A stretch of DNA of 64,000 nucleotides from CAYRES01 sp964423425. Lineage in GTDB: Bacteria; Actinomycetota; Thermoleophilia; RBG-16-64-13. The notes beneath the pieces were generated by a model, which was given only the letters and a program-made list of their open reading frames with translations, was not told where the DNA came from and did no database searches. Within the stretch, counting starts at the first letter, position 1; each line of letters opens with the position of its first letter. Of this stretch, positions 18,178-27,064 are shown piece after piece. The translations under genes and the position numbers were made by a program. The stretch lies in NCBI GenBank assembly GCA_964423425.1, contig CAYRES010000012.1, forward strand, positions 1 to 64,000. Reading direction: 5' to 3'.

Positions 18178-18305
18178 CCCTCAGCACGATGTTGAAGGGA
18201 CAGCGCGCGCCCGCCTGACACGGCCGCGCGCTGTCATCATGCCACAAGGATGCCACCCGCGAACAGCGCTCCGGGGCACCCTGCTGTCTTGGCACCCTGT
18301 CCCTC

Positions 18306-18551
18306 TCAGTTGAAGAAGGATTCGTCGGGCACCCCAAGCCACGAACCGGTGGACGGAGCCTCGAGGGACCGGCTCCGCTGCTCTCGATGAGCGGCAACCT
18401 CACGCCTGCGGAGCACGAAGGGCTCAAAGCCACTACAGCCACAGTTGGGACACAGCGGCAGCACACAGTGCTCGGCGCCAAGGCGTACGCGCTCGCCACA
18501 CCAGATGCATCGATAGAGCCCAGAAGGGAGTCTGTCGCCTGTTCTGTGCAT
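18306..18551 (-). CDS. Small zinc-ribbon protein
   Basis: An 81-residue protein with CIWC and CPNCGC motifs about 20 residues apart, i.e. a treble-clef-like or rubredoxin-like zinc knuckle, then a charged tail. The start was placed at the second in-frame ATG, just after AAAGGGGGAG; the first ATG, 18 bases upstream, lacks a site. The family is not recognised. It lies between hcp and the other zinc-ribbon gene, all on the minus strand. The 294 bases before it hold a small GC hairpin (18614-18632) and an eight-T run (about 18653-18660) that do not combine into a clear terminator. Confidence 0.6.
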   Translation of the reverse strand: MHRTGDRLPSGLYRCIWCGERVRLGAEHCVLPLCPNCGCSGFEPFVLRRREVAAHREQRSRSLEAPSTGSWLGVPDESFFN

Positions 18552-18845
18552 GTCTCCCCCTTTCTGCATTGAGGCGGTGAGTGGGCTCCCTCAGACATCC
18601 AAGAGACGCAAACGGCCGGAGCTTGTCCGGCCCGTATTCGCCTCACTATCATCATTTTTTTTCGCCGGCGGGCGGCCGCAAACCGTTTGGGGTATTTTTG
18701 GGGGGCGGCGCTGGCACCCGCTGGCCCCGCCCCGCCTACTCTGTACCCGAGCGCACCTCGATATCCGGCCGCACGGCCGTGTACCAGGGGCAATCCTCTG
18801 AGGGTAGCCCTCGCGGGCCGTCCCCCCGAGGCAATCCCGGGTGAA

Positions 18846-20462
18846 CTAGGCCAAGATGGCGGCCAGATCTTCCTCCGGGGTCGCGATGGGCTTGATGGCG
18901 TAGTTGTCGACCAGGTACTGCACCACGTTCGGGGTGAGAAACGCGGGAAGCGTCGGACCCAGGCGCATGTCCTTGATGCCCAGGTACAGCAGCGTGAGCA
19001 GGATCGCCACCGCCTTCTGCTCGAACCAGGAGAGCACCATGCTGAGAGGAAGGTCGTTCACCCCCACTTCGAAGGCGTCGGCCAGGGCCACTGCCACCTG
19101 CACGGCCGAGTAGGCGTCGTTGCACTGCCCGATGTCGATGAGGCGGGGAAGACCTTCGATGTCACCCAGGTCCTTGTCGTAGAAACGGTACTTCCCACAG
19201 GCAAGCGTGAGGATGACGGTATCCTGGGGCGCCTTCTCCACCAGCTCGGAGTAGTAGTTGCGGCCGGGCTTCGCCCCGTCACAGCCGCCCACCAGGAGGA
19301 AATGCTTGATCTTGCCCTGCTTCACCAGATCGACCACGGTGCCGGCGTTGCTGAGGATGGCGTTCCGCCCGAACCCCACGGTGACGGTCTTGCCGGGAAC
19401 GTCCTCAGGGAAGCCGGGCAACCCCTGCGCCCTTTCGATGACCGCCGAGAAGTCATCGCGCTCCACCCGGGGCAGGCCCGGCCACCCCACCGCTCCCGTG
19501 ACGAACACGTTGTTCTCGTACGCGGACTGCGGTTCCATGAGGCAGTTGGTGGTCATGAGAATGGCGCCCGGGAACTCCGCGAACTCCCTCTTCTGGTTCT
19601 GCCAGGCCGTGCCGTAGTTGCCGTAGAAGTGCGGATAGGCTTTCAACTTCGGATACCCGTGGGCAGGAAGCATCTCGCCGTGCGTGTACACGTTGATGCC
19701 CGTATCCTTGGTCTGCTCGAGTAGCGCCTCCAAATCAAGGAGATCATGGCCGGAGACCAAGATCGCCTTGCCCGCCTTCATACCCAGAGGCACCTCGGTG
19801 GGAACAGGGTGTCCGAACGTCTCGGTGTGGGCCTTGTCCAGGGTCTCCATGGTCTTCAGATTGACCTCGCCGCACTTCAACACCCGCTCGAGCCAGTAAC
19901 CCAGATCACCTTCCTCATAGTGGGCGAGATCGGCCAGAAGGTCGACGTAACCTTCTTCAGCAGCAGAATCGCGATAGCCCAACAGGTTCGCATGGTAGGC
20001 GTACGCGGCCACGCCCTTCAGACCGAAGAGAAGAGCATGCTGAAGCGACCTCACATCGGCATCGGAGCTCGCCTGGCTGTTGACATCCACCGCACGCCCC
20101 TGTTCGATGAGCCCGGCCAGGTCGGGCGCCGGCATCAGAGTGGCTTCGGACTCGGAGAGGGTGAGGTCAGCCTGCGCCACCAGAGCCTCGCGACGGTCCA
20201 CCGTCTCCCTGATCCATCGGGCGAGACCGTCCGGATCGAAGTTCACGTTCGTCAAGGTCGTGAACAGGCCCTCTTCCAAGAAGCGGTAGTCGCCCTCACC
20301 AATCTGGACCTTACCGCGGGCCTCCTTGACCGCCACGGCCAGCCCTTTCAGCGCATACACGAGAAGGTCTTGCAGGACGGCCACCTCGTCGACCTTGCCA
20401 CACACTCCTCTGGTGGTGCAGGCGGTCGATTTGGCCGTCTGTTCACACTGATAACAAAACAT
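18846..20462 (-). CDS. hcp: Hybrid cluster protein (hydroxylamine/NO reductase-type)
   Basis: Hcp carries a cubane 4Fe-4S cluster and a hybrid Fe-S-O cluster and is linked to hydroxylamine or nitric oxide reduction under nitrosative stress. The 538-residue protein begins with C3, C6, C15 and C21, spacing C-X2-C-X8-C-X5-C, the arrangement of strict anaerobes rather than that of enterobacteria. Downstream hybrid-cluster ligand regions are visible (SGHDLLDLEALL, THGEMLPAHGYP, MTTNCLMEP, VGGCDGAKPGR, LACGKYRF, DIGQCNDAYSA). The ATG follows GGGAGG by nine bases. It is divergent from a Crp/Fnr regulator that is its likely controller. Confidence 0.96.
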   Translation of the reverse strand: MFCYQCEQTAKSTACTTRGVCGKVDEVAVLQDLLVYALKGLAVAVKEARGKVQIGEGDYRFLEEGLFTTLTNVNFDPDGLARWIRETVDRREALVAQADLTLSESEATLMPAPDLAGLIEQGRAVDVNSQASSDADVRSLQHALLFGLKGVAAYAYHANLLGYRDSAAEEGYVDLLADLAHYEEGDLGYWLERVLKCGEVNLKTMETLDKAHTETFGHPVPTEVPLGMKAGKAILVSGHDLLDLEALLEQTKDTGINVYTHGEMLPAHGYPKLKAYPHFYGNYGTAWQNQKREFAEFPGAILMTTNCLMEPQSAYENNVFVTGAVGWPGLPRVERDDFSAVIERAQGLPGFPEDVPGKTVTVGFGRNAILSNAGTVVDLVKQGKIKHFLLVGGCDGAKPGRNYYSELVEKAPQDTVILTLACGKYRFYDKDLGDIEGLPRLIDIGQCNDAYSAVQVAVALADAFEVGVNDLPLSMVLSWFEQKAVAILLTLLYLGIKDMRLGPTLPAFLTPNVVQYLVDNYAIKPIATPEEDLAAILA

Positions 20463-20530
20463 GCGTGTATTGCCTCCCTCTTCGGTTCGAAGCCGCCGGC
20501 GCGAGCCGCGACCCTTCACTGCTCTTGCTT

Positions 20531-20542
20531 CCTGTGCACAGG
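20531..20542. promoter_or_regulatory. Perfect 12-bp palindrome CCTGTGCACAGG
   Basis: A perfect dyad in the divergent hcp-regulator region, 69 bases from the hcp start codon. It overlaps the proposed hcp transcription start and could be a second regulator site. Confidence 0.4.
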
Positions 20543-20581
20543 TTACCTGCGTCTATGCCTATAATCCTTGACATAGGTCAA
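20540..20581 (-). promoter_or_regulatory. Candidate hcp promoter with Fnr-type site TTGAC-N4-GTCAA
   Basis: The dyad TTGACATAGGTCAA at 20568-20581 matches the Fnr/DNR half-site pattern. On the hcp strand a TAACCT hexamer at 20540-20545 is centred 32 bp downstream, the separation of a class II Crp/Fnr-activated promoter (site at -41.5, -10 at about -9.5). The spacing is read from sequence; activation is inferred. On the other strand a perfect TATAAT (20560-20565) without a good -35 may drive the regulator gene, and the same dyad would then repress it. Confidence 0.5.
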
Positions 20582-20638
20582 ACTACCCAGCGCCTTGCCC
20601 CATTATGCCGATGACAACCCGAGGGGGACGAAGAACCC

Positions 20639-21367
20639 ATGACCTCGCCATCGCCAAGGAACGTCCAGCCCAGACCTCGTCTGGCCGACATTCCCCTGTT
20701 CTCGACCCTCACCGAGGAGGAACTGGCCCAGCTCGGGCTGCGCTCTCAGCTTCGCTCCTTTGAAAGCCGCGAGACGGTGTTTCACGAGGGCGGCGAAGCC
20801 ACCGGCCTCTATGTGGTGGCCGACGGCCGCGTGAAGGTGTTCAAGGTCTCCCCCAAGGGCAAGGAACAGATACTCCATCTCCTCGGTCCCGGTGAGCCGC
20901 TCGGCGAGGTGGCCCTCTTTGCCGGCACCACCTTCCCTGCGACCGCCGAGACCCTGGAACCCACCCGCATCTTCTACGTGGCTCGGGGAGCCCTCCTCGA
21001 ACTCATACACGAGGACTCCGAAGTGGCGCTTCGCATGATGGCCTACATGTCCTTCAGATTGCGCGGCTTTGCCGCACTCGTCGAAGACCTTTCCCTGCGT
21101 GAGGTGGCGGGACGCGTGGCCACCTATATCCTCATGCAGTCAAGGAGCACACCCGAGGGAGCCCCCGTCAACCTCGGTCTCACCAAGACGGAGATGGCCT
21201 CGGTGTTCGGCACCGCGCCGGAGACGCTGTCGCGCGCCTTTCGCCAACTGGCCGACCAGGACGCCATCGAGACCCGAGGTCGCCTGGTGAGGGTCAAGAA
21301 CCCCCACTTGCTGGAGAAGGCAGCCTGGACACTTCCCGCCGATACAGATACACGCCCAAGGTCGTAG
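20639..21367 (+). CDS. Crp/Fnr family transcriptional regulator
   Basis: A 242-residue regulator: cyclic-nucleotide-binding-like beta barrel (about 20-140), dimerisation helix, and winged helix-turn-helix with LTKTEMASVFGTAPETLSRAFR near residue 185. It contains no cysteine, so it cannot carry an Fnr-type Fe-S cluster; HcpR and DNR relatives sense NO through haem, which is possible here. It is divergent from hcp, with Fnr-like dyads between them, so control of hcp and of itself is the likely role. The start follows GAGGGGGACGAAGAACCC. Confidence 0.9.
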   Translation: MTSPSPRNVQPRPRLADIPLFSTLTEEELAQLGLRSQLRSFESRETVFHEGGEATGLYVVADGRVKVFKVSPKGKEQILHLLGPGEPLGEVALFAGTTFPATAETLEPTRIFYVARGALLELIHEDSEVALRMMAYMSFRLRGFAALVEDLSLREVAGRVATYILMQSRSTPEGAPVNLGLTKTEMASVFGTAPETLSRAFRQLADQDAIETRGRLVRVKNPHLLEKAAWTLPADTDTRPRS

Positions 21368-21369
21368 CC

Positions 21370-23010
21370 TCAGTCGTACGCCTTCCCCTCCCCCGCCTGC
21401 CCTCTCGCCGCCGGTTTCAATCCGATCTCGCCCAGGGAGATGAACACGGCAGCCACCGCCACCGGGCTACTCCACGCCATGGCAAGCAGTTGGTAGCCGG
21501 CGAGTTCGGTGGACAGCTGAAAGTTGGTGAAGAGGTAGCCTATGACCAGGAGCACGAGTGCCGTGCTCACCATGAGCTCATAGTTCACCAACCGCCTACT
21601 CCCGATCTGTTCGGCCCTGAAGAAGGGTGAGGCCCGCAGACTGCTGCGCAGCATGAGCCCGTAGGCCACCGCCAAGACGGCCAAGATCACGATCGACAAC
21701 GGAAGAAGATCGGTGACGGGCCCCAGAATGAAGTAGTCGAAGAGGCCGTGTGCCACTGTGGCGATGACAAGACCGGTGATGACGGCAACCACCTGGTTGC
21801 CCGGCTTCATGAAGCGCGCCCGCGCCCACAGGTAGCACACCGTGCCCGTCATGGCGATATGCAGGACCGTGGAGATGAGAAAGCGCACGTAGACGATACC
21901 GAGCCCGTAGGCCGTGAAGTACATGGAGTTCTCGAGCGTGGCGAAGCCCAGGGCCGAAAGGCTGCCGTAGATGAGGTAGTCGATGGGCTCGTTCGCCTGC
22001 CGAGACAACGCGATGACGAGAAGTACAGGGAGGAACTTGGCGATCTCCTCTACGAGGCCGATGTGGAGCAGACTGAAGACGAGATCGTTCAGCCAATCCC
22101 CTGCTAGCGACATCGGCAGCACGAGAGAGAGCAGGTCGGAGAATACGAATGAGGTGAGGGCGAAGAAGGCGCCCAGGAGCAGCGTCACCACAAGCAGAGG
22201 CAGGGGCTCCTGTTCGAAGATGTCGATACGCCAGAGATAGATGAACCACATGGCGCAGATGAGAAGGGCGCTCAAGGCCGCGAGCACGGCGATGCGCCCG
22301 AAGGGAGCCACGAAGGTGAGCCACAGATAGGAAGCCGCATCGCCGCATCGAAAGGCCAATGCTCTCAGATCGCCCATGGTGACGTAGGGACCGGTGGTGG
22401 CATCGTCGGCAAGTGCGCGCACCTCGTCGAGCCGTCCCTCGGCGAAGTAGACGAGCAAGAGGTTGGCCACCGCGCCGGCCACATTGCCGCCAAGTTCGAT
22501 CTCGGTGCGGAAATAGGGTTCGGCTCCCGCTCCCCTCCCCTGCTCACGCAACGCATAGCCGATAGAGTTGTTGAGGTAGGCGAGCCGGGTATCATGCACC
22601 CGCCCGAAGTACTCCAGCGCCTCTTCATAGTCGTGCACAAGACCCGAGATGAGCCCCAACGAGTAGTTCGCCACATCGGCACCGCCCGGCTCTTCAAGAA
22701 GCGCCCTGTAGCGCTCGGTGGCCTCACCCTCCCCCCCATCGCTGATGAGCCCCAACAAATACTCGTTGTTGATGTACAGGTAGTTCCAGCGGACGTTCAA
22801 AGGATCGGCGTCGAGAAGCTCCTCGAGCACCGGCTTCGCCTCCCCCGGAAACTCGGCGGCCTGCAGTACCTCCAGCCTGGCCTCCGGATCGGCCGGAAGA
22901 GAACGGGGAAAGACCGTGTTGACCAGAACGATGGAGACCACCAAGAGCAGAAGAGCGAAGGGCAGTGGGTGCCGGATGACGGTCCGAAGCCGCCCGCGTT
23001 GACCGCTCAT
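21370..23010 (-). CDS. PrsW-type intramembrane protease with N-terminal TPR-like region
   Basis: A 546-residue membrane protein. After an N-terminal signal-anchor (about 14-32), residues 40-220 form a soluble, helical, TPR-like region (LDADPLNVRWNYLYIN, YEEALEYFGRV). The C-terminal half has about eight helices and the PrsW signature: EEIAKF, the ALGFATLENSMYF glutamate motif, and late histidines in STVLHIAMTG and ATVAHGLFDYF. PrsW family proteases cut anti-sigma factors or other membrane proteins; the target is unknown. Its start overlaps the stop of the DUF362 gene by four bases. Confidence 0.85.
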   Translation of the reverse strand: MSGQRGRLRTVIRHPLPFALLLLVVSIVLVNTVFPRSLPADPEARLEVLQAAEFPGEAKPVLEELLDADPLNVRWNYLYINNEYLLGLISDGGEGEATERYRALLEEPGGADVANYSLGLISGLVHDYEEALEYFGRVHDTRLAYLNNSIGYALREQGRGAGAEPYFRTEIELGGNVAGAVANLLLVYFAEGRLDEVRALADDATTGPYVTMGDLRALAFRCGDAASYLWLTFVAPFGRIAVLAALSALLICAMWFIYLWRIDIFEQEPLPLLVVTLLLGAFFALTSFVFSDLLSLVLPMSLAGDWLNDLVFSLLHIGLVEEIAKFLPVLLVIALSRQANEPIDYLIYGSLSALGFATLENSMYFTAYGLGIVYVRFLISTVLHIAMTGTVCYLWARARFMKPGNQVVAVITGLVIATVAHGLFDYFILGPVTDLLPLSIVILAVLAVAYGLMLRSSLRASPFFRAEQIGSRRLVNYELMVSTALVLLVIGYLFTNFQLSTELAGYQLLAMAWSSPVAVAAVFISLGEIGLKPAARGQAGEGKAYD

Positions 23011-24101
23011 GCCAGACGATAATCTCGAGTGCCCAGTCCGACCGCCCGGCCGTGTTCGAGTTGCACCGAAGGATCCAATTTGTGGATGTGGGCGAACTTG
23101 TCCTCCGCCGCCACTCCCTTTGTCCCCAGCGCACTCGAAGCAATACCCTCCTGTTGGTTGACCAGCTCGTAGGCGGCTTGGTCAAGCGCCACCGGATCCG
23201 TGCCGGCCAGAATGCCCACGTCGGGGACTATCGGTGCATCACTCCAATTGGCGCAATCGCAATCCGGTGTCACCCGCATGACGAAGCTGACCCCCAAGAA
23301 CTTGCCCTCCTTGCCCGCGAGGGCGCCCAGCGCAAACTCGGCCATCTTCTGCTGCACCACGCCGGCTTCCGACTCCCACGACACCTCGATGGCGTCTCTG
23401 GTGCACGTGACCGTGCACTCGCCGCAACCGATGCAGCGCTCCGGGTCGATCACGGCATACGTATCCACACTGATGGCCTCCGCCGGGCACCACCTCGCGC
23501 ACCGGCCGCAGGCGGCACAGCGATCCACGTGTACCTCGGGTTTGACATCGGAGTGCATCATCTGCTTCCCCGAGCGGGGGGCTCCACCCATGGAGAGGTT
23601 CTTGATCTGCCCACCGAAGCCGGCCAACATGTGCCCCTTGAAGTGGGCCAGGGAGATGAGCGCATCGGCGTCGAGCAGGCCGGTGCCGATCTTCACCCGG
23701 TCGTAGAGGATGCCCGGTACCGACACCTCACGGAAATCGCGGCCCACAAGACCATCGAGAATATGCACGGGCGCGCCCACCGTGGCGTAGGAGAAGCCGT
23801 TCTTGAGCGCCGTGACCAAGGAGTCGTAGGCGTTACTACGCGAGCCGGCGTACAGCGTGTTGGAATCCATGAGCACCGGGCGCCCCCCGAGGCGGAGCAC
23901 CTCTTCCACCACCGTGCGCACGAACGGCGGCTGGATGAAGCCGACGTTGCCCAGCTCCCCGAAGCTGAGCTTGACGGCAACCAGATCACCCCTCTCTATG
24001 ACTCCCCGCAAGCCCGCCTTCTTGAGCAACCGCCGCAGCCGAACCAGATTGGGCCGTCCGGCGGAAGCCCGCATGTCGATCATGTGCACGTCGGCAGCCA
24101 C
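23007..24101 (-). CDS. DUF362 protein with 2x[4Fe-4S] ferredoxin domain
   Basis: A 364-residue cytoplasmic protein. A DUF362 domain (VAVKLSFGELGNVGFIQP near 42, LMDSNTLYAGSR near 77, HFKGHMLAGFGGQIKNLSMGG near 155) is interrupted by two ferredoxin motifs, CAACGRCARWCP and CIGCGECTVTC, around 195-235. After these DUF362 resumes with CDCANWSDAPIVPDVGILAGTDPVALD. These proteins are common in anaerobes and thought to handle electrons or Fe-S chemistry; the specific reaction is unknown. The GTG start follows GAGGGGGTGAGCAGCC. It lies between the ROK kinase (14-base gap) and the protease (overlap), so the three form one operon. Confidence 0.88.
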   Translation of the reverse strand: MAADVHMIDMRASAGRPNLVRLRRLLKKAGLRGVIERGDLVAVKLSFGELGNVGFIQPPFVRTVVEEVLRLGGRPVLMDSNTLYAGSRSNAYDSLVTALKNGFSYATVGAPVHILDGLVGRDFREVSVPGILYDRVKIGTGLLDADALISLAHFKGHMLAGFGGQIKNLSMGGAPRSGKQMMHSDVKPEVHVDRCAACGRCARWCPAEAISVDTYAVIDPERCIGCGECTVTCTRDAIEVSWESEAGVVQQKMAEFALGALAGKEGKFLGVSFVMRVTPDCDCANWSDAPIVPDVGILAGTDPVALDQAAYELVNQQEGIASSALGTKGVAAEDKFAHIHKLDPSVQLEHGRAVGLGTRDYRLA

Positions 24102-24115
24102 GGCTGCTCACCCCC

Positions 24116-25078
24116 TCACTTGCTGCTTTCCCGATGTGGTGTCCCGGCCTCGAGACTCCCCAGCTCCTGCCAGGCGAGCATTCCGGAGCCGATCATGCCC
24201 GACAACCCACCCAGGCCCGCTTGGACGAGTTGCACCTGGTCACGCGCCGGTGGAAGTGTCCTCTCGGCCACCACCTTCCGGGCCGGCTCAAGAATGAGCT
24301 CGCCCAGATTCCCCAAACCTCCCCCGATCACGATCATCTCCGGATCGAATATGTTGGCCAGGTTGGCGCAGGCCACCCCCAACCAGTAGCCGAATTCGTT
24401 GAGTGCCGTGCGGGCTGAGAGTTCACCGTCGCGGGCCAAGGGCCCGAGGGCCTCCCCGGTGAAAGCCCCCCTCTCGAAGAGCCCCACGGTGCGGAAGGCG
24501 ATACGTTCTACCGCTTTGGCGGACAGGAACGTCTCGAGGCAACCTCGAGCACCGCAACGGCAGGTCTCGCCGTGGGCCTCGAACAGCACGTGGCCGAGTT
24601 CACCCGCCGCCCCGTGCGCCCCGCGAATCAACCGGCCGTCGAGGACCATGCCCCCGCCGACCCCGCTCCCCAGAGTCAGCATGATGACATGGCGAAGCCC
24701 GGACGCCGCTCCCCTGTGGCACTCTGCCCACACGGCGGCGTTGGCATCGTTCTCGAGCACCACAGGAAGCCCAGTCGCCTCCGCGACACGCGCGGCCAGG
24801 GGAAACATGGTAAGCGGCAGGTGCGGAGAGGTGACGACGACACCGGCCGACTGGTCGACGGTGCCCGCGCAGGCAAGGCCGATGCCCGCAACCACCCCGC
24901 CCGCCTCCCCCTGCCGGCGCGCTTTCTTGATGGTGACCAGGAGATCCTCGACGAAGGCCTCCGTCTCCCGCACGACCGTGGGCCTCACCACGGGATCGCC
25001 GACGAAACTCCCCGCAGAGTCGACGGGCCCGGCAGCCACCTTGCTGCCCCCGATATCAACGCCCAGCATGGTCGCCAT
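24116..25078 (-). CDS. ROK family sugar kinase (glucokinase-type)
   Basis: A 320-residue ROK kinase: phosphate-binding LGVDIGGSKVAAG at the N-terminus, catalytic-loop residues in ENDANAAVWAE, TLGSGVGGGMVLDG, and the zinc signature GELGHV with CRCGARGCLE. It probably phosphorylates glucose or a related hexose with ATP; a transcription-factor role is excluded by the missing winged helix. The ATG follows GGGAGGCCAC. It leads the DUF362-protease operon, an unusual pairing. Confidence 0.92.
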   Translation of the reverse strand: MATMLGVDIGGSKVAAGPVDSAGSFVGDPVVRPTVVRETEAFVEDLLVTIKKARRQGEAGGVVAGIGLACAGTVDQSAGVVVTSPHLPLTMFPLAARVAEATGLPVVLENDANAAVWAECHRGAASGLRHVIMLTLGSGVGGGMVLDGRLIRGAHGAAGELGHVLFEAHGETCRCGARGCLETFLSAKAVERIAFRTVGLFERGAFTGEALGPLARDGELSARTALNEFGYWLGVACANLANIFDPEMIVIGGGLGNLGELILEPARKVVAERTLPPARDQVQLVQAGLGGLSGMIGSGMLAWQELGSLEAGTPHRESSK

Positions 25079-25274
25079 GTGGCCTCCCGCAGTGTCGCTC
25101 CGCCGACGAAGCTATGCTAACAGACGAGAAAGAGCATACGTACCGCACGCACACCCAAGGGGGGCGGAATCACCGGCGGAACGCGCACTGCACCCACACA
25201 CATACCTCAGATGAACAGCGGGTGAAGGAAGAGCGGCGGACGAGGCGTACGGGGTTTCAGTCGCAGGCGAGAAA

Positions 25275-26912
25275 TCAGTTGATGATGTGCACCGGTGTGC
25301 CGACGTACACCCGATCGTACAAGTCTTCAGCTTCCGAGATCTTCATGCGAATGCATCCGTGTGAGGCCCAGGTGCCGATGGTCCACGGCTGAGGGGTGCC
25401 GTGAATTCCCACACTCGGCGAATCGATGCCCATCCAACGGGTGCCCAGTGGATTACCAGGCCCCGGGGGCACCGGCTTCAACCCCACGGCCCACGCTGAG
25501 TTGGGAGGAGTCCAGGAAGGATTCTTCCACATACCGATGATGCGGAACCTGCCCACCGGAGTGGGCCACGACCTTGTGCCCACCGCCACTCCGTAGGTCT
25601 TGATCAGGCCGTTGTGATCATAGAGGTACAGCTTGCACTCACTGCGGTCGATCACAATGGCCTTGACCATCGCCTTCACGGTGGTGAAATCGAGGATGGG
25701 AGTGGGCTCCAAGCCCTTCGACTCCTTGAAGGCCATCAGGGCTTCGGCGGTGGCTTGGTCGAACTTGGCCGTCCGCTCGCCGGAGTAGAAACCGCGGGCC
25801 TGCAGCAGGCGCTGGAGCTCGGCCACATCTTTGCCTTCAGCCCCTGCCACCATGCTCACGTAGCCGAACTTGTCAGTGCTGTCGACCTTGAAGCTGTGGG
25901 AGTACTCAGCGGTGTGGCCGCCGCGATCCTTCACCGCCACATGAACCGTGTGGTCGCCCTCGGCCAGCTCACCGAGGGATACCAGGTACTTCTGTGACCC
26001 GTAGCCACTCTCGTCGGCGACCACATTTGAAGCGCGAACACTCTGTCCGGCTCCGCCGTCTTCCTCGTCTTGGACGGTGAGGTCGAAGTCATCGACCAGC
26101 GCCACCAGTGCTTCGCCCGTGTCGAGACTCACCTCCACCTCGAGGCCTTCCGGGAAGTTGTCGGCCACCTCGAGCTGCAGCTCTATCTCGTTCTCCTCCA
26201 CAACCCCTTCGGGCCAGTCGAGGGCGTGGATGGTCGGACGCTCGAAGTCGGCGAAGCTCCGCCATTCGCGACGGTAGATGTTGCCCACTGAGTCGGTGAC
26301 CTCCAGCACGACGTGCTGAGGGCCCTGCTCCTCCACGTGCAGCGTGGTGGTGAACGAGGCCTGCTCCTGCTCGAGCGGCAGAGCGCTGCCGTTCACGGTC
26401 ATGACCGCTGTTCCCGGCTCGTCCCACCAAGCGTGTACGAACGTGCGCGGCTCGTCGAGGGTCATGAGATCAAGTGGGGTGACGAACTCCACCATGGGCG
26501 GGGTGGTATCCACCCGGAAGCTCCATGTACGGACCCTCTCGCGGGCGAAGTAGTTGCTGGAGGTGAGCACTATGTCGGCGGTGTACCTGCCGTCTTCCAA
26601 AATGGCCAGCATCGCCACCCTACCGCCCTCGAAGACGAGCTCATCGGGAGGACACAACTCTCCGTTGATGAAGAGCTCGACCTCGGCCTCGCTCTCTTCG
26701 AGACGGGTCACAGAGGCCGACAGCATGACCTCGCCCGTTGCCAGCATGGCCCCGTCGGCGGGGAAGACCTCACCCAGGGAGGCAGCCGTCACACGTTGTT
26801 GCACGAGGAACACTGACCCGGCGACCAGCAGAAACGCAACCGCCACCGCCGCCCACCAGAACCAATCGAAACTGTGTAGCGCCTTCCTTATGGCAGCTCC
26901 CCTTCGCCTCAT
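25275..26912 (-). CDS. L,D-transpeptidase with peptidoglycan-binding domain
   Basis: A 545-residue cell-wall enzyme anchored by one N-terminal helix (about 17-37). Residues 45-345 look like several beta-sandwich, Ig-like modules. A PGB_1 peptidoglycan-binding repeat follows (GKDVAELQRLLQARGFYSG near 365). The C-terminal YkuD domain has the catalytic HGTPQPWTIGTWASHGCIRM with the nucleophilic cysteine. It would make 3-3 peptide cross-links or attach proteins to peptidoglycan outside the membrane. About 200 bases before the next gene hold nothing recognisable. Confidence 0.93.
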   Translation of the reverse strand: MRRRGAAIRKALHSFDWFWWAAVAVAFLLVAGSVFLVQQRVTAASLGEVFPADGAMLATGEVMLSASVTRLEESEAEVELFINGELCPPDELVFEGGRVAMLAILEDGRYTADIVLTSSNYFARERVRTWSFRVDTTPPMVEFVTPLDLMTLDEPRTFVHAWWDEPGTAVMTVNGSALPLEQEQASFTTTLHVEEQGPQHVVLEVTDSVGNIYRREWRSFADFERPTIHALDWPEGVVEENEIELQLEVADNFPEGLEVEVSLDTGEALVALVDDFDLTVQDEEDGGAGQSVRASNVVADESGYGSQKYLVSLGELAEGDHTVHVAVKDRGGHTAEYSHSFKVDSTDKFGYVSMVAGAEGKDVAELQRLLQARGFYSGERTAKFDQATAEALMAFKESKGLEPTPILDFTTVKAMVKAIVIDRSECKLYLYDHNGLIKTYGVAVGTRSWPTPVGRFRIIGMWKNPSWTPPNSAWAVGLKPVPPGPGNPLGTRWMGIDSPSVGIHGTPQPWTIGTWASHGCIRMKISEAEDLYDRVYVGTPVHIIN

Positions 26913-27064
26913 CGTGCTCTTGCACCGAGACCCACTGCACCGACACCAGCCGGATTATCGCGAAATGATACCAGTGGCACCGCCTGTCCGTAAGCCCCTG
27001 GCACCGTCTTTGTCCGACCGCCCCCGGCGGCCGACCACCCTCGGGGAGCCCAGCCGGCGAACGG

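Noticed and set aside
18653..18660. Eight-T run as an intrinsic terminator
   Set aside because: The nearest GC hairpin is about 20 bases upstream and points the wrong way for the minus-strand hcp transcript.
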